Assembly: GCF_003086295.3 (NCBI RefSeq)
Contig: NC_092054.1
Span: 38,819,294 to 38,883,293 of the forward strand
DNA from: Arachis hypogaea
Lineage: Eukaryota > Streptophyta > Magnoliopsida > Fabales > Fabaceae
Length of the DNA stretch: 64,000 nucleotides
Reading direction: 5' to 3'
Part shown: positions 44,588 to 57,241 of the stretch, piece by piece
Layout of the letters: each line of letters begins with the position of its first letter
How positions within the stretch are numbered: the first letter of the stretch is position 1
The notes under the pieces: model-generated
What the model was told of the DNA's origin: nothing
Seen by the model: only the letters and a program-made list of their open reading frames with translations
Databases searched by the model: none
Position numbers and translations under genes: made by a program

Positions 44588-45426
44588 TAAAGAAAAAAAT
44601 TTTGACCTGAAAGATTAATAGATTGATCTTGAGATATAGCAACGGAAATTATGTAACGCATATCGAATTAAGTTATGAAAAACAATTTTATACTAGTGAT
44701 AGATAGTAAATTAATTTTTTTTTTCTTTTTCAGCAACAAACTTATAAGAGCGAAACTAACTCATGTTAGTAAAAAATAACATTATACGTACCTATTATTA
44801 GATTAAAATTAATATTTTTATTCATAATAATATTATGGGAATATATATTTTTTAAGATTACGGTTCATTTTATTTTGACAGTACAGATTATGCATGACAC
44901 AAAAGATTTATAAAATCAAACTACTTTTACAAAAAAAAGTCGTAGGTTGACAAAAGTCTCTGACTAAGAAGACCAATGTATCTATAGATAAAAAATCAAA
45001 TAATAAAATTTTTAGTTATTATTTTTATATGAAAAAGTCTCATTTTTTATTAATAATTAATTTTAACATTCGTTATCTAAAATTTGAAACAATTTAACGT
45101 GTATACTTTTACATTTAATTAGGTGTTAAGTCTGTTGCACAAATAGAAATAATTAATTTGTTATTTAAAAATAATATTTTTTCTCTCTATATATATAAAT
45201 ATAATTAGATATTAGTATAAAAAAATTATATGGATATTTATAAAATTAATTAAAACTAATTTTTTTAAAACAATTGAATCTTGATTCCAACTTTTAATTA
45301 TAACATTAGTATTCTCTCCAAATTATATGTAATAAATATTTGAAAGAAGAGAAATGAAAGTATATAGATTAAAAAGATAAGCGGTAAAAATTTAAAATTA
45401 AATAAAAAACTAAAAAAATATGTATA
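44588..45426. other. AT-rich DNA, no gene seen
   Basis: Nothing recognisable. Confidence 0.6.
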
Positions 45427-45435
45427 TAATAATAA

Positions 45436-45935
45436 GAGTAAAGTATCGTTTTTGTCCCCAACGTTTGTGGTAAGTTCTATTTGTGTCCCTAACGTTTAAA
45501 TCGTCCTATTTGTATCCTTAACGTTTATAAAAGTGATTCAATATTATCCTACTATCAATTATACTAACAAATCAGATTATATTTTTAAATTATTCTCACT
45601 TGGATGTGTTCGATTTTAATATTATACCCATTATTTGTGTTTAGATTCAATTATGTCCCTAGAAAAGTGAATTATGTAAATGTTGTAGGAATTAGTTTCA
45701 ACATTTGATGAGCTATTTTTCAGAGTAGATCATCGATTCTATCACAGATATTTGTATTCTAACTTCAAGAAGAGATTTTTAAAACTTAAACTAAACCGCT
45801 CATGATGTGTAATTGACGGTAGGATAACATTGAATCACTTTTACAAACGTTAGGGATACAAATAGGACGATTTAAACGTTAGAGACACATATAGGATTTA
45901 CCCCAAACGTTGGGGATAAAAATGATACTTTACTC
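45436..45935. mobile_element. Mutator-like foldback MITE, 500 bp
   Basis: Inverted ends GAGTAAAGTATC/GATACTTTACTC and near-perfect inverted arms of about 115 bp (AACGTTT and AAATCGTCCTATTTGTAT blocks in both orientations). 9-bp target repeat TAATAATAA at 45427-45435 and 45936-45944. Confidence 0.9.
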
Positions 45936-46053
45936 TAATAATAATAATAATATTTTTTATTTGAATTATATTATTTTATTTTCTGTAGAATAAAAAGGTA
46001 GAAAAAATAGAGAACGAGAGAAAAAAAAAAAGAAAGATAAAGATGAAAAAATG

Positions 46054-46815
46054 AGAGTGAGAGTTTGTTAACTTTGGAAGAAAAAATTTTATTTTAATTA
46101 TAACAAAAAAATATCGGATGACATATTTTGATTTGTCAAATTACTAATATAAAATATAAATTATATATAGAGTAAAAATGGTAGAGAGAAATAAAAAAAA
46201 TGGAGAGAGGTAGATGAGAGAATTTAGGAAGGGAATTTATTAATTTTGAAAAATAATATTTTCGCTCAATTTTAATAAGAGAGTATCATGTGACACATTT
46301 GATTATTAAATTAGATAATAATATATGATTATGATACATAATATAGATATATTTCAATTTCAATTTTAATATTTCAATTTTAATTTTAAAGCAATTAAAG
46401 AATGTCATGTTGTACATTTTGATTGTCAAATTAGTAATTAGTCATTGATATTAATATTAATAATGATATATAAAATAGATAGAGTGGTTGAACAAATGAG
46501 AGAGATAGAGAAAGAAAGATGGAGGAGGGGAGAACTCTTTAATTTTGGAGGGAAAGATTTGATTTCAATTGCAATGAGGGAGTGACATGTAGCACATTTT
46601 GGTTATAAAATTAGTATAGAGAAGAGAAGAATTCTTTAATTTTGAAAGGAAAAATTTTATTTAAATTACAACGAGAGAGTAATATATGACACATTTTAGT
46701 TGTAAAATTAGTAAGAAGGAGAGAAAAATTCTTTAATTTTGGAGAAAAAAATTTGATTCCAATTACAATAAAAAAGTGACATGTAGCATATTTTAGTTGT
46801 AAAATTAGAATAAAT
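46054..46815. repeat. Degenerate tandem array, about 100-bp unit
   Basis: Five or six diverged copies of a unit with the ordered words TTTAATTTTGGAGG, ATTTGATTTCAATTAC, GAGAGTGACATGTAGCAC, ATTTTGGTTGTAAAATTAG. The clearest copies start near 46515, 46619 and 46716; weaker ones near 46054, 46210 and 46370. Confidence 0.7.
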
Positions 46816-47560
46816 AATAGATATCACACAAAAAGAGGTTATATTAGTTAGAAATAGATTTGAAGATATAGAGAGGGATTAATGACTTCTTTTGTTAAAC
46901 ATGTGTAAGAAATCCAATGCGAAACAAAAACATTTCAATTTTACAGGCTTTATTCTTTTTCTCTCTTAAATCGTCATTCAAATTTAATAAAATTGATATT
47001 GGCATATAGTATATTTATTAGTTTCTAAATTTTATAGTTTTTGGAGGCTCAAGAATTTATTGATAAGGTAATATACGAGAAATTGTAAAAAATTTTTACT
47101 CGGTACAAATTTAAAAATTACTTTAGATCTATTTAAATATTTTTTTACAGTTAAATCTATAAATTCAAAAAAAATACATAATTATTTTTTTCTTTGTACT
47201 TTTTGTAGACAAATAAAAAATTCTTTAAATACAGATCAATATTTTAGCTTACCACTTGACAAAAGTTTATAAACAAAGATAAATATATAATATTTGAATA
47301 TAACTCATCTTTTATAAATAATTTTGACGGAGAAAAATATTGAGATTGGTCTCTATATTAACTTTTTGGGAATTTAAATATTTATTTTTAAAATTTTTAG
47401 AAATTGATTTAGATAATTATTCTATCAAAAAATAAATTAAAGATCGATTTATCTACCAAAATAAAATTTTAAAATTAACCTATATATTAATTTATTTAAA
47501 AATTAAAATAAAATATTCACTTTTAAAATTTTTGAGACCTATTTGGATAATTAGTCTAGC
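46816..47560. other. AT-rich DNA upstream of the SR gene
   Basis: No ORF or clear repeat; distal upstream region of the splicing-factor gene. Confidence 0.6.
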
Positions 47561-47676
47561 TTCTATATTGGAAAACTACCGGTCAGTGTCATCTGCTGAA
47601 GACACGTATGAAAATTCATTGGCCTTGAACGGCGTAGATTTCATGGTTGAGTTCTTGAGCACCATGTAAGGCCATG

Positions 47677-47682
47677 CACGTG
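47677..47682. promoter_or_regulatory. G-box in the SR gene promoter
   Basis: CACGTG about 130 bp before the inferred end of the first untranslated exon. G-boxes bind plant bZIP and bHLH factors. Position is suggestive; function is inference. Confidence 0.35.
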
Positions 47683-47689
47683 TCGCCTC

Positions 47690-48187
47690 AACACTTGTCC
47701 AGTTCTCCGTGCTCTGATTTTGCTCAATAAATATATTTTCTCTATCTGTCTCTGTTTCTCTCTCACTTTAACCTTCACCTTCCATAAGCTTCTCTCAGCT
47801 TCTTCTCATTTCAGGTACGCTTCTTTGTCTTCTCTCTCGAATCCTCAACACTGTTCATTGCCATTTCCTTCATCAGTGTCAAATTCTTCTTCTTTAAAAT
47901 TCCTAATACACACAGGATTTCATTCTAGTATTGCATTTTTTTTTTTGGAAACCATATGTTAAGGTTTAAACTACGTTAAATGGATTATCGTCTGGGAAGG
48001 CTCGGAGTGAAAAGGTCTTAATTGTTATTTTAACCACGCTTGATTTCATTTCAATTTCCCTGATCAGTACTTTATCAACTTATGATTGTTATTATTATGA
48101 TGATGATTAGTGTTAATTATTAGTTTGTTTGGAGATTTATGACGAAAAATGACTAAGTGAGTTAAACAGTGCTTCGGGCGAAGAAAA
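47690..48187 (+). other. 5' UTR with an intron
   Basis: A C/T-rich leader (CTCTCTGT-type, 47740-47814) ends TTTCAG|GTACGC, a good donor, and a possible acceptor AAACAG lies at about 48168, shortly before the ATG at 48188. Leader introns are usual in plant SR genes. Boundaries inferred. Confidence 0.5.
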
Positions 48188-51100
48188 ATGGCTAGACGGT
48201 CTAGTCGCACAATTTATGTTGGCAATCTTCCTGGCGATGTTCGCTTGAGGGAAGTAGAGGATCTTTTCTACAAGGTACTTTTATTTATTTGTTGTTATCT
48301 ATTATTGTTTTTATTATATGTCCAAAAACATATATAAATTCAGGTTATCTTCACGGTTATGTTAAATAATTTTGGAAGTCTTTAAACATTGATCGTCACT
48401 TTTTGTTTAGTTTAGCATTTGGACGAGATATGGTTTCATTTCCGGAGTATATTTTAGGGGATAAAAAAGGCTGAATTAAGCAGTGAAGAATCCTTAATTC
48501 TATCAATTATTATGCATTGTTTCGTGGAATGGATCATCTCAATTGGAGATTCCACTTGACTATATCAAGTCTTGGTTTTCACCATTGATGGCAAGATTGA
48601 TCCTTATATAAAACTTACAAGAGAATCTAATCAATAGTGAAGATCTATATTTGACTTGGTCAATTGAAATTTTCAGTTGAGCTTTGAAGTCTCATTCCAA
48701 TTTTTTTTTTTCTTCCAGCCATGGTAATGGGGAACACAAAGTTTGTTTTGGAATGTCATTGTGGACAAGTACATCTGGAATTTGTTGCTGATGATCCTTA
48801 ATTGTTTTGTTTGTCCTCTAATTGCAGTTTGGTCCTATTGTTGACATTGATCTGAAGATTCCTCCGAGACCACCAGGTTATGCCTTTGTGGAGGTGTGTC
48901 TGAATTTCATGTTGTAAGGATATGAGGCAGTATTTTCCTCAGGGTCTAGATCACTTTTTTACATTGTGTATTGAACATTATATTTTGCAGTTTGAGGATA
49001 TCCGTGATGCTGAAGATGCCATTTACTATAGAGATGGTTACAACTTTGATGGTTTTCGGTTACGGGTCAGTGCATTTTTTCTTACTTTTCTTGTCCTTTG
49101 GAGTTACTTGGAACAATATCTTCAATTATTATGAACTTTTGACCTTTATTTGTTACTGTAGGTTGAACTTGCACACGGTGGACGGGGTCATACATCATCA
49201 GTAGACCGCTATAGTAGCTATAGTGGTAGTAGCAGTAGCCGTGGAGTTTCCAGGCGTTCCGATTATCGTGGTATGCATTATTTCTTCATTGAATTTTTTA
49301 TAGCTATGTATCTCTCTATACTAGTTTATTCTTAGTTTTTTCTTTCTTTATTTTCTTATTTTCCATGGAAAGAAACTCTTCTTTTGTTGACTTTTTCTCT
49401 TTTTCTTCCTTTTTTCGTTGTTTTTTATTTTGTGTTTGTGTAGTTCTTGTAACAGGATTACCCCCTTCTGCTTCATGGCAAGACCTGAAAGTATGGACCG
49501 ATTCTTCACTACAAACACTTGAGATATGCTAGAGTTTTAGCATGCAGGGGATTGATGGTATTTTTAATGTTTGCTGATTGTCGTTTTACATGGTTAGGAT
49601 CATATGCGAAGAGCTGGTGATGTGTGTTTTTCTCAAGTCTTCCGTGAGCGTGGTGGTAAGCTTATTAAAATAGAAATTGGCTTAAGTTTCATATCATTTG
49701 ATTTCAAAATGGTTAATGCTGATTGCTGAAGGGTGCTCAGTGCACAGCACACACATATCCACTGCCTAGATGTTAAGTTCAAGTAGAATGAGGAAATTCC
49801 TTTATGCCCTGCATTTTTTTTCCTTGCAAAATTAATGAGGAAGGGTAATGATACAAGAAGATTTAGATCTTAGGCATTGAGGGGTGAGATATAAAGTTGT
49901 CTTTGGTAAAACTAGTATTCGGGTTATTCAAGAAGTTGTTGGGATTGTTAGTTGGATGGGCTTGTAAGGGCTAAATAGTCAACATAATAATATTGAATCA
50001 GGCTAGGCAAGCACGTATATACTTTATAACTTCATATTGGTTTGTATACAACAATAATCTGTCATCTGAGATTTCGCCAAGCATCATATCAATCTTTATT
50101 TGAACAGAATAAGCTAGCCCAATGATATTGGCTATTTGAGTTGGTTATGTTTTCTAGTAATTTCAAATGGTGATACTGATGTAGGTGGCTGGGTGAATAA
50201 CTTATTTTAGGGGGAAGTCAGTCTAGGAAAAATTGCCAATTGTCTCTTCATTGCAACTCTCAGATTAACTTCCTAGGCTTTTTTGAGCTAGTCTTTTTGT
50301 TCCAATTTTCACATGATTCATTAATGTTGGTATACTTGTAGGTATGACTGGGATAGTGGATTATACAAATTATGATGACATGAAATATGCTGTAAGTGTT
50401 GTAAACCCTTGTCATGTAATATTTTTCATGAGCTGGATTTTTCATGATATTAATATTTTTAACTATTACTGGTACTTTCTTACAGATAAGGAAGCTTGAT
50501 GACTCGGAATTCAGAAATGCCTTTTCTCGGTCATACATACGGGTGGGTGGATATTATGTGTTACATCCTGCATACTATTTATGATTTTGGAATTTACTTA
50601 TTTATTTATTTTTTGGTATATTTTGTAGTTTCTTTTGATACAGTCACAGTCTGGTCAGTTCGGATTTCTATGAATCCTGGATAACAATGATTTATTTGAA
50701 TGCATTTGTGATTATGAACGAGAAAATACCTGTTATTTAGTTATTCTACACATGCTCAAAGAGGGAAAAAAAAGACTTCTTGTTATATGATATAAAGCAA
50801 ATTGCTATTTGTTCCAGGTCAGAGAATATGATCGCCGGAGTTATTCTAGAAGCCCCAGTCGTGATTCAAGGAGGAGCTATTCGAGAAGCCTCAGCCGCAG
50901 TCCATATGTGTCGCGAAGTCGAAGCTATAGTCAAAGCCCTAGCTATAGTGACAGGAGCAGAAGGTTCACGTTGGTTGCATTGGTGAAGAATAATAAGTAT
51001 AATTTTGGTAATTCAAAGAATTGACAAATTGTTCATATTTGCAGTTGGTCTCCAAAACCAAAGCATTCTCGGCGTTCGTTATCTCGCTCAAGGTCAGTTT

Positions 51101-54100
51101 CTACCTAGCCTTATTCTGTGTGCAGTTTAGTGCTTTCTGGTATGATTTTGTGAGATATGTATGCATCTGTCTAGGATAAGTTAAAATCTCCTTGTTAGTT
51201 TATGTGTGTCATCATTAGAATGACTAAGTGTGTGTTTGGACTGTGGTTGGTCAAACTGGAATTTGAATGGAAGTGATTTTATATAATTGATTTTTGGGTA
51301 GAAATATGTTTGTGTCAATATGATTTATGTTTGACAACTCTATACCAAACTTGATTTTGATAAAATAAATAGTTTGGATAATATTAGTTAAAATCACTTT
51401 TAGATAAATAATTACTAAAAAGGACATGACATTAAATTATAATGTTATTTTTTTTATACATGTTTAATTTTTTTAATATTTTTTCTTATATGTTTTTATA
51501 TAGTATATTTTTAGTACTCTTAGTACTCTTTTTTAGTATGCCATGATTTTTTACTATTATTATTATTTATAGTTAATTTTTTTGTTTAATTTATTTTATC
51601 TAATGGGATCAGTAAATTATATTATAAAAAGATAATAATAAATATAATATACAAAAATTACTATTATAAAAATATATAATGTCAAACAAAAAATTAATAA
51701 AAAGTATAAATAATAAATAATAAAAAAAAGAACTCATATAAAAAGAAGTAATAAAAATTCTATAAATAATACAATAATATGTATAAAGGATAAACTTGGT
51801 AAAAGAAAAATAAATGTTGAATGTCACTTAAAATTATTGTTATCATCTGGGAACCGAGACTGTAGAACGTGTTCTATATCTATGGTGATTCGAAATTCTA
51901 GATGATGTATAAAATTCAATGGTGAAAATCTTTTTGCCTTCTCCATCTGGCTTATATTTTAGAGTAAAGTGACAAATAAACTCTTGAGGATTTACATTTC
52001 GGACATATTAGTCTTTAAAGGAAAAAAAAAAAGTACCAATAAAGTCTTCCAGAATAGCAGATGTGGACACACTACCTTCAAATTAGCCCCTATGATTAGA
52101 GTAGAAGGTCTTAATTTGAACTAACTTTTCCACGCTTGTTATCCTAGAGGATTTTTTTGGTACTTTTTTTTTAGGAACTAATCTGTTTGAAATGTACATC
52201 TTCAGGGGTTTATTTGTCACTTTACTCTATATTTTATTTGGGGATCAGGGATGAAATGACCCGACATACATCAATGTTGGGCTACACCACCAAAATCGTA
52301 GAAAACCTGCCCTCAAAGCCACTCATACTGATTTTATTTTATCTCGAGACAAAACTATTTTGTTGAGTTTGATTCTTCACTAAGATAAAAGATTTTACTA
52401 AATTAGATCCTCTTTAAGAACAAAATAAAAACCAACAGTATAAAAGAGTCTTACACTCTAATTATATAGTTCAATTTATATGATTCTTAAGTAATATATG
52501 ATTTGAGATCTTAAAATTCTTTTAATTTTGAAGTGTATCAAATTACACCAGCAAGAGCAGTAGAGCACCCTTTTATTAGCAAATGAACACCCAGAACTTT
52601 TTATGCTATGGAAATTCTTAGGAGCTTGTTCTATAATCAAATAGGAATTGAATGATTGAATAATTTTAGGAATTGAATGATTGAATAATTTTTTGTTAAT
52701 ATACCCTTGAGGGAGAAGACATTTGATAATTGTGTTAATAATAGAAAGCAGCATATGAAAATAAGAAACTCATTTTTGAAATTTAGTACGTATATTATGT
52801 GAGCCTTCTCATTATACTTATATTTATTTTGTAGTAAAATAAGTGAATTGAGGAGTTAAAATTAAAATATAGTGACTAGACACGCTTAGATAGTTTCAGT
52901 GAGCTTCTTCACTTCTCATTTTATATTTATTATCATTTTAGAGGATCAAAATCTCTTACTTTTGTTCCCGTTGACTAAATTCTCTGATCTGTCACTGCTG
53001 GTGAATCTGTTGGGAGATATCCAAATAATAAGACAGGTGGAGTGGCAGACACCATATTCTGCATACTCCAGATATCATGCACTATCAGGAATGTAAAATT
53101 GCTTCTGGTTAATTATGTGATATTTATTAATGCTTTTCATCCAAGATTGTTTTCCCCTAAAATTTTGTATGTTATTGTTGATTCATGTTTAAATACATCT
53201 TTATTCATGTAAAATAAGTGAACTAGTGCCAACTTTTTGCCAAAGCCAGTAATGCTAGCAATCTCTACTATGTTGGACAAGCGAAACCCCAGTCAAGCTT
53301 TTAGATTAGGTGCACAAACTGCACATTATCTCTATTGTCTGTTAGTAGATGTGAAAGCCTTGTTGATACAAGCAAAGAGTTTTATGTCATATTGTCTTCA
53401 AGTTCTCACTTAGATTACTGTGTTTGGAGTAGTAGAGATAGTGGATTATAATTATCAAGTAATCAGTTTACTTGGAGCAGCTTGTGTGGTGATTTGGTAA
53501 TACCAACCTATTTTGAGGCCCAGATAATAGAGAAATTATTGTTGTTAGTCAATTTAGTGACAATGATAACCGTTGGCTGATTTCAAGTCGGGTTTGTTTA
53601 CCTCATTAGTTATTTCTTAGCCCAAAATGTACTCTGCAATTTTTAGGAGTTTCTCGTCGCTTCTTACACCGCTTTATATAGATGATTTTGGTGTAATAGT
53701 TTGATTCATTAGACAAGGTTCTTGATTATGTGGAATTTTTGTGCTATTTGACTTTTCAAATGCGTTGTGTCTAGAATTCTAGGTGGAGATGGAAAGTCTT
53801 TTAAGCCTCTGCTGTTATATGGAAATGACATCATCCCTTTATTTCATGTTTAATTAAGACCACCAATTTTCAATGACCTTGAGAGATGTCATTCATTTTA
53901 TTTCATGGATGGTTTGCATGTTTATGTTGCGTTTCTAGAAATTCCTATTTGTTTCTCAAAAGTCAAACTGAATGCATGTTTTCTGTTTCCCTATTTTTGC
54001 AACTTGAAGGGAGTGTCTTCTTTCCTTAAAGTTTTCTTGTGTTTTCAAAGACAACTTTTTGGTATGCTGTCTACTTTGCTGTTCTCACAAAGCCAAATTT

Positions 54101-55456
54101 TGTGTTTACTTTGTTGTTATCATATAGCGAATTGCTGTGCCCTAGAAGTATCAGCAATTAAGCATAATTCCTCATACGTGGAAAGGTGGATGGGGCATTG
54201 GTAAAGTGGATTGTCAGCTTTTGCCAATAATTTACTCAATGTTCATTAGGCTTGGCTCTTGTTTTCTAGATGTGGCCTTTTCTGGTGACCTGGGAACTTC
54301 GTGTTAGGACCTGAGGGTATGTGGTGCTCAAAACGCCTGCAACTTTTGGTCCAAGGTAATATTGTTTAATTGATGAGCACCTGTGGAACACCTTAATGCT
54401 GCGACTAACGGTAACAGTAATGGTATATTGATTTAAGGCACAGTCTGCAATTGTTGGCTGGATGCCTATAGATGGATGAGTTGCAATCTAAAAGGTGGAT
54501 TACCATGAACTAAGTGCTATTGTTACCGACCATTTCAAACCAGCAGAGTTACAATTCGAAAATTACAACATAGTCTCTGGTTTAAGTTCTGGGGTCAGCC
54601 ATATTCGTCTGCTAGGATTCCTTTTATTGTCCTGTGTTGGGTTTGTTTTGGTTAAAATGTTGGGTATAATTGGTTGAAGGTGTCGTGCTGCTGACAATAG
54701 ATTGTTTGGCAATTGTTGAGACTATAGACGTGCGATGAATTGGGTTCTTATTCACTTGGATCCCGTGCAAGATTTGTGGTAGATTGATTTCTTCCTTGTG
54801 GTTTGGTAACCTTGATGTGGAATATTGCTCTCGTGGATGGAACTCCTTCTGTGGATCATTCTGCATACTGATTTGAGTTTTGTTCATTCTAAAATTTTGC
54901 AGATCTGTCTCAAGATCCAGATCTCCTTATTCATCTGTAAGTGCTATCTAGCCAGTATTACTCTTTTATTTAGAAAAGCAGAGCAGAGTCTAGGTTATTT
55001 TTATGTTTTCTTTAGATTTGCATGGCTGCAAGCAATATCGTATTTGATCTATGTCACAATAAAGCTTGAAAAAAAGACAAAAAAGGTGGGTGAAATGGAA
55101 GGTAGACAAATGCCAAGAGGGAGAGGAAGAGCTAAAAAGGACCATATGTGATGTGATCAAAAGAAATCTATGTGTGAACGACCTCATTAGAAATATGATA
55201 CATGGTAGGATGTAATGCAGTAATGGTGTCGTTCGATCAATCCCACCTATTGGGATAAGCCTTTGTTGATGATGATGTTATTTTTAATTTTTTTTTCAAG
55301 CAATAACAAAGAAGTAAACAAGGCTGTTAGGAATTGAATGTGCTGGAAACTTTATGTAAAGATGAACTCATTCTGCAATATTAATTTGATGCCATGGTTT
55401 TATGTATTATGCAGCCTCGACCTTACAGTCGTAGCCAAAGTCCAAGGAGCATGTAA
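48188..55456 (+). CDS. SR34: SR34/SF2-like serine/arginine-rich splicing factor
   Basis: Twelve coding exons, all GT-AG and phase-consistent: 48188-48274, 48828-48893, 48991-49065, 49162-49270, 49444-49490, 49598-49655, 50342-50391, 50486-50542, 50818-50963, 51045-51092, 54903-54936, 55415-55456. They total 819 nt, 272 residues. Residues 1-95 are an RRM ([11 protein letters not shown] for RNP2, GYAFVEFED for RNP1). A Gly/Ser hinge follows, then the second RRM-like domain with the diagnostic SWQDLKDHMR. A short RS domain (about residues 185-272) has SRS/SPS repeats and ends SPRSM. SR proteins bind exonic enhancers and recruit U1 and U2AF in nuclear speckles. Arabidopsis SR34 is about 300 residues, so the RS tail is compact. 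Which paralog (SR30, SR34, 34a or 34b) is uncertain. Intron 10 is 3.8 kb. Confidence 0.92.
51962..52227. mobile_element. Mutator-like foldback MITE in SR gene intron
   Basis: 266 bp with inverted ends GAGTAAAGTGACAAATAAAC/GTTTATTTGTCACTTTACTC and a perfect 9-bp target repeat TATATTTTA at 51953-51961 and 52228-52236. Its first nine bases match the ends of the 500-bp MITE at 45436. Confidence 0.9.
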
Positions 55457-57241
55457 TAGTCTCACCCGACCCCAGTAAGTTTATTGCCTCCAACTTGTAA
55501 TCATTTGATGTGGCTTGTTTAAGAAAGTGTTATATGTACATATCTGGAACTCTTTCTTAATATTATTGATTTCTGACAATAGATCCCATTGATAGGTGAG
55601 ATCTGATGAATGCAGCCATTCTGTTGAGTTTGCTTTGGAGACTTGCCATTGACTCTGTATTTTCTATACTACAATTTTAATTTGACAAGTGAGACCTAGG
55701 ATACATACCATTGTAGCTCTATCTTATTATGTACTTGAATTTTAAAGTTGTCATGAGGAGTTTATATTTGGTAGATTATAGCAAATTGATATGAAATATT
55801 AAACTATGGATGGGGCATGTATGTTACATTCTGTCCAGCGACACCGATATTGGATGTGGTTAGTTATTGCCTATTGATGGTGTTCGTGCTTGATTTTCTC
55901 TCATCAGTTCTAACGAGTCTGCTCTTCACGTAAATTGTTTGCAGAATTGTATTTATATTTGACTATTAAATTTTATTTAGAATATATGCTGCTGCTCTTT
56001 TTTTTTTTTGTATTTTCAGTAGATGTTTGGCTCAACAAAATTTATCTTAGTATAAATCTTTGGCAGGAAACACTAAATTTTATCAACAATAATGTTTACC
56101 GTATTTTTATTTGAGTTTAATTTTGATGCACTGAGAGTAAAGTATTTTACATCGTCGTGCAATCATATCCAATTTTTTAAATGATCATTTACAGATGAAA
56201 GATAATTATTTTTACTGGTGTGGTAATTGAATACACGTGTAAAATTATTTTAACACTGACAATATATTAAAATTAAATTATTTTTATTGTTCTTGGTTTT
56301 ATAAAGGGTTTTAACTCTCTTGCCTGTTTTCCACCCAATTGGTTTCTTGCAGACAGTCATGTTATCCCTCACATTCATAGATGTTTGTGTTTTAAAAATC
56401 CATAATTAAACTGCGGAGTAGTTTAATTAGTATACTGTACAAAATTATAGTCAATTAAGTATATCTAGGATTAATCGTCGAGTAGATTTTAAACAATTTA
56501 TTTTTTTGTTAATTCTTATTATTAGTTGACTTGACAACATAATAGAGTCCGCTAGCTAGAGTCCGCTAGCTAGAAGTGCATGCAAATCAAATTTATAACA
56601 TATGACAATCATCCCTTGTATCTCTTATAGTTAAAAAAATTTTTAAACATCTTTGGAATTCCGACCCTAAACAATGTCTTTGACATTAACTTTTCAAATT
56701 TTACTTTGGCTTTAGTTCATGCTAAAAGGAATTTGATTTTGAACCCTAATTAAGCAACCATTTTATCATTAAAAAATTATGAATGCAGATATATGTGGCA
56801 GAAGTAAAAATAGAATAGAAATAATTGTCTGTGATGATAATTGGTGTGTTTTGTAACACATATAGCACTAAAAAAAAAAAATCAAACATTTCCTAAACCC
56901 TCCTGTGAACTTCAAGGTTACCCTGGTTCAGTCATTAGCACTGCACAACAATTTGATCACTGCCACGCAGCAGATATAAAATTACTCAAATTCTCAAAAA
57001 TAAAACATCCCATGAGAAACATAACATAGTCGACCATTACAGTCTTACAGATACAACGGTAGGCCTGTAGCTACTTCCATCAAACTTCATTTATCCCTTG
57101 CCAACTGATAATGTTCTTTCTACTCACTATTTCCTCCAAATAACACCTGATTTTTCTGACTATCTTATTTCCATCACGCTGCCACGTAGTAACCAGGAAA
57201 ACTATCTAATGGATGCTTGGTTCACAGTGAAGAGGAATATA
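55457..57241. other. Intergenic region between convergent genes
   Basis: Holds the 3' UTR of the SR gene on the left and of the RING gene on the right. A 14-bp unit (AGAGTCCGCTAGCT) is duplicated in tandem at 56544-56571. No other gene seen; the open frames at 56841 and 57098 lack family resemblance. Confidence 0.6.

Noticed and set aside
51230..51840. GTGTGTTTGGACTG-type start of a possible hAT-like MITE in the SR intron
   Set aside because: I could not find a matching inverted end or target repeat.
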